In this document: piece after piece, positions 63,201 to 64,000 of the stretch
Layout of the letters: each line of letters starts with the position of its first letter
Numbering within the stretch: the stretch's first letter is position 1
NCBI GenBank assembly: GCA_034401795.1
Contig: CM067373.1
Coordinates: 85,656,021-85,720,020 of the forward strand
Reading direction: 5' to 3'
DNA length: 64,000 nt
Source: Chaetoderma sp. LZ-2023a
Lineage: Eukaryota > Mollusca > Caudofoveata > Chaetodermatida > Chaetodermatidae
Program-made: the position numbers and the translations under genes
The notes under the pieces: generated by a model
Told to the model about the DNA's origin: nothing
Seen by the model: the letters and a program-made list of their open reading frames with translations, nothing else
Databases searched by the model: none

Positions 63201-64000
63201 ACTATTTTTGAAAATTTACCACTGGAATGACTGGCTCGATTACCAACCCAGTAATTCCAGTGATAAAATTTCAAAATTAGTCCTCTTGGCCTACAAATGA
63301 ACATTCCTCAAGACCACTGCCAGAGCTGGCTTTTGATCGCCATGGTCAATAAAGGGTTAATTGTCTGCTAATAAGTATTAATTGGATTGCATTAAGTTTA
63401 CAAGTGTCTAATTTACAAAATTACCCTTGAATTCCCATGCGAATCCACATGGATTGTCGTGAAAATACAATGGGTGAATCTTAATGAGAATGGATTGTCA
63501 TCGAAATTCTGAAGTCGACGATTCTCTTTTGATTCTCCAATTCGGTGGTCACGTAATACATGTTTGACTGTATATTGAAAAAAACCCATAGAATAATGAT
63601 ACCTGTACAAGTTCCATACATATGATCTTGTTTTGCTCTGTATCATGCAAACTGTAACTACCGTATTTGGCACAGTGACCCATCGAATCGCAGCGGGCAT
63701 CACCAGCAAGGTTTTTGTTGTCCCTTTCCATAAGATTTACTAGAAGGGAATCTTGTTGTCGGACCCATACACGTCTGATGGCAGTATGCAGGTACAACTT
63801 CTGGTGTCTGAAGAAGGTCTGAGCAGAAATGGCTGCTAAGCCCCAAAATTTCAGAACACGCAGTAGTTTCCTGAGCAACGCACCAGCAAAGCATATGGCA
63901 GCAGACAATGACAGATTCCCATCTGGTATTGAACAAGTTTCTGGTTGGCTCTTCCATTGGTAACTCTCTCCACATGAGACACACTCCTGAGTTATAGTGA
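57070..64000 (-). CDS. spliced ISL3/MULE-like transposase-derived gene, 5' end off window
   Basis: Six exons (63603-64000, 61778-61967, 60202-60438, 59479-59650, 58289-58437, 57070-57224) join through five GT-AG introns with matching phases (0,1,1,2,1). They give about 433 uninterrupted residues ending at TAA 57070-57072. Signatures: a CVSC Cys pair; FFRHQKLYL; GDARCDSMGHCAKYGSY; LVTNRHPQIQKRM; FYDVWHIAKG; PSIINHLYWCA; DGQTSNLEGYHS; LAALHFNENAG. D...D/N...DxWHxxK...SNxxEG is the RNase H-fold layout of ISL3/MULE transposases (inference from motif order). I recall multi-copy uncharacterised metazoan proteins with the same blocks. At the second expected catalytic Asp (family TDRH) this gene has Asn (codon 61860-61862). 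Splicing and the missing acid suggest domestication or a recently dead copy. Confidence 0.85.
57225..58288. other. intron, no recognised repeat
   Basis: Last intron of the transposase-like gene, 1,064 bp. It contains loosely repeated phrases 'ggctggctagggtcaaag' / 'ggctagctggaatggttgag', about 135 bp apart. Confidence 0.5.
58289..58437 (-). CDS. exon 5 (visible) of transposase-like gene
   Basis: Acceptor cattttcag, donor G|gtaagg. Reads LQLAALHFNENAGREQ and then YPKYKKGGHIVRPIKKECTF, a Lys-rich region. 149 bp. Confidence 0.88.
59479..59650 (-). CDS. exon 4 (visible) of transposase-like gene
   Basis: Acceptor tatttgcag, donor AG|gtttgt (weak but in phase). Reads SEVFENLTELLTKR, DGQTSNLEGYHS and FAPKMFHFGY. 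The SNLEG Glu is the best candidate for the third catalytic acid. 172 bp. Confidence 0.88.
59690..60125. repeat. tandem repeat, units 145-168 bp
   Basis: 'ctcgtaaacagcatatcata' (59768), 'ctcgtgaaaaacatatcata' (59913) and 'ctcgtaaacagtatattata' (60081) head three diverged units, each with 'gaaaatgggctttt.aatgc' and a T-run. A (CCGT)n tract and a 26 bp duplication (gtgattgagtaattaggaag...) precede it. It lies inside an intron. Confidence 0.75.
60202..60438 (-). CDS. exon 3 (visible) of transposase-like gene
   Basis: Acceptor ctttgtag, donor T|gtaaat. Reads LQKSLDNFSKGN, WLPSIINHLYWCARTSDGDD and HLVDIHEHESQLYPTCQH. 237 bp. The plus-strand open frame at 60133-60369 is only its antisense shadow. 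Confidence 0.87.
60540..60635. repeat. first hairpin family, diverged intronic copy
   Basis: 'gttgaatattatgtaactaa' and 'tttgactggaacac' pair imperfectly with 'gttcccagtcaaattaatga' and 'aaatattcaac'. Confidence 0.72.
61370..61474. repeat. second hairpin family copy
   Basis: 'aatttaccactagaatg' pairs with 'catttcactagtaaattt' around 'gataatcgagcca'. Lies in an intron. Confidence 0.72.
61778..61967 (-). CDS. exon 2 (visible) of transposase-like gene
   Basis: Acceptor acatttcag, donor G|gtaagt. Reads STEVKSSYRIELEGL, VKLVTNRHPQIQKRM and KHFYDVWHIAKG. Carries the Asn (61860-61862) in place of the expected catalytic Asp. 190 bp. Confidence 0.9.
62195..62240. repeat. end of a dispersed repeat
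   Basis: 'ggtccaggtgagcgttacag' then 'gccctttgggtctcttgtta'. May be the opposite end of the repeat type seen at 51095-51190. Confidence 0.45.
62344..62478. repeat. second hairpin family, well-formed copy
   Basis: 'gcccatttgcagaccaaaag' pairs with 'cttggtttgcaaatggacat', 'tatcactggaatgactgctt' with 'gccagtgattccagtgagaa'. Stem about 60 bp per arm. Intronic. Confidence 0.85.
63179..63306. repeat. second hairpin family, well-formed copy
   Basis: 'cccatttgttggccaagaga' pairs with 'cctcttggcctacaaatgaa', 'ttaccactggaatgactggc' with 'cagtaattccagtgataaaa'. Further outward 'caagaccactgccagagctg' follows. Intronic. Confidence 0.85.
63603..64000 (-). CDS. exon 1 (visible, incomplete) of transposase-like gene
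   Basis: Runs off the right edge. Reads TITQECVSCGESYQWK, LSLSAAICFAGALLRKL, ISAQTFFRHQKLYL and AGDARCDSMGHCAKYGSY, ending ICMELVQ at CAG|gtatca. The CVSC pair may be part of a zinc site that starts beyond the window. The true start codon is not visible. Confidence 0.88.

Overview
The window is eukaryotic, AT-rich and repeat-laden. I see no prokaryotic operons, rRNA, tRNA or CRISPR. GT-AG introns, five non-LTR retrotransposon copies, a Tc1 transposon, a SINE, long trinucleotide microsatellites and many dispersed palindromes suggest an invertebrate animal, probably marine. I cannot name the species or phylum from the sequence alone.

Layout: 1-5.4 kb is non-coding, with an AGGTCA-rich tandem repeat at the start. 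5.4-9.0 kb holds a 5'-truncated, frameshifted LINE (minus strand, RNase H type) bracketed by two copies of a ~160 bp sequence. 9.8-14.8 kb holds a nearly full-length but decayed two-ORF LINE of L1/Tx1 type (minus). 17.7-19.6 kb is a 3' LINE fragment (plus) interrupted by a 253 bp SINE with a 13 bp target-site duplication. 20-31 kb is gene-free and dominated by palindromes and a dispersed inverted-repeat element. 31.9-33.4 kb and 36.9-38.0 kb are two more LINE remnants (minus). 34-44 kb has several tandem arrays (34 bp, 47 bp, 20 bp, triplets). 40-47.7 kb carries two copies of a ~1.8 kb segment.

Two host-type genes are visible at the right. At 51.4-55.8 kb (plus) is a gene or decaying copy encoding the cytosolic cysteine-rich domain of P2X7-like proteins; a 1,657 bp Tc1 element sits in its intron. 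At 57.07-64.0 kb (minus) lies the most interesting locus: six exons with consistent intron phases encode an uninterrupted transposase-like protein. It shows ISL3/MULE-like signatures, and an Asn sits where I expect the second catalytic Asp. The gene runs off the right edge, so its 5' end is missing.

The main unexplained signal is a dispersed element of about 350-450 bp, present in both orientations from about 17 to 51 kb. It contains a long imperfect hairpin, a block rich in palindromic TGACGTCA (CRE-type) sites, and in some copies inverted termini. A second, unrelated ~130 bp hairpin family occupies 56-63.4 kb, mostly in introns of the transposase-like gene.
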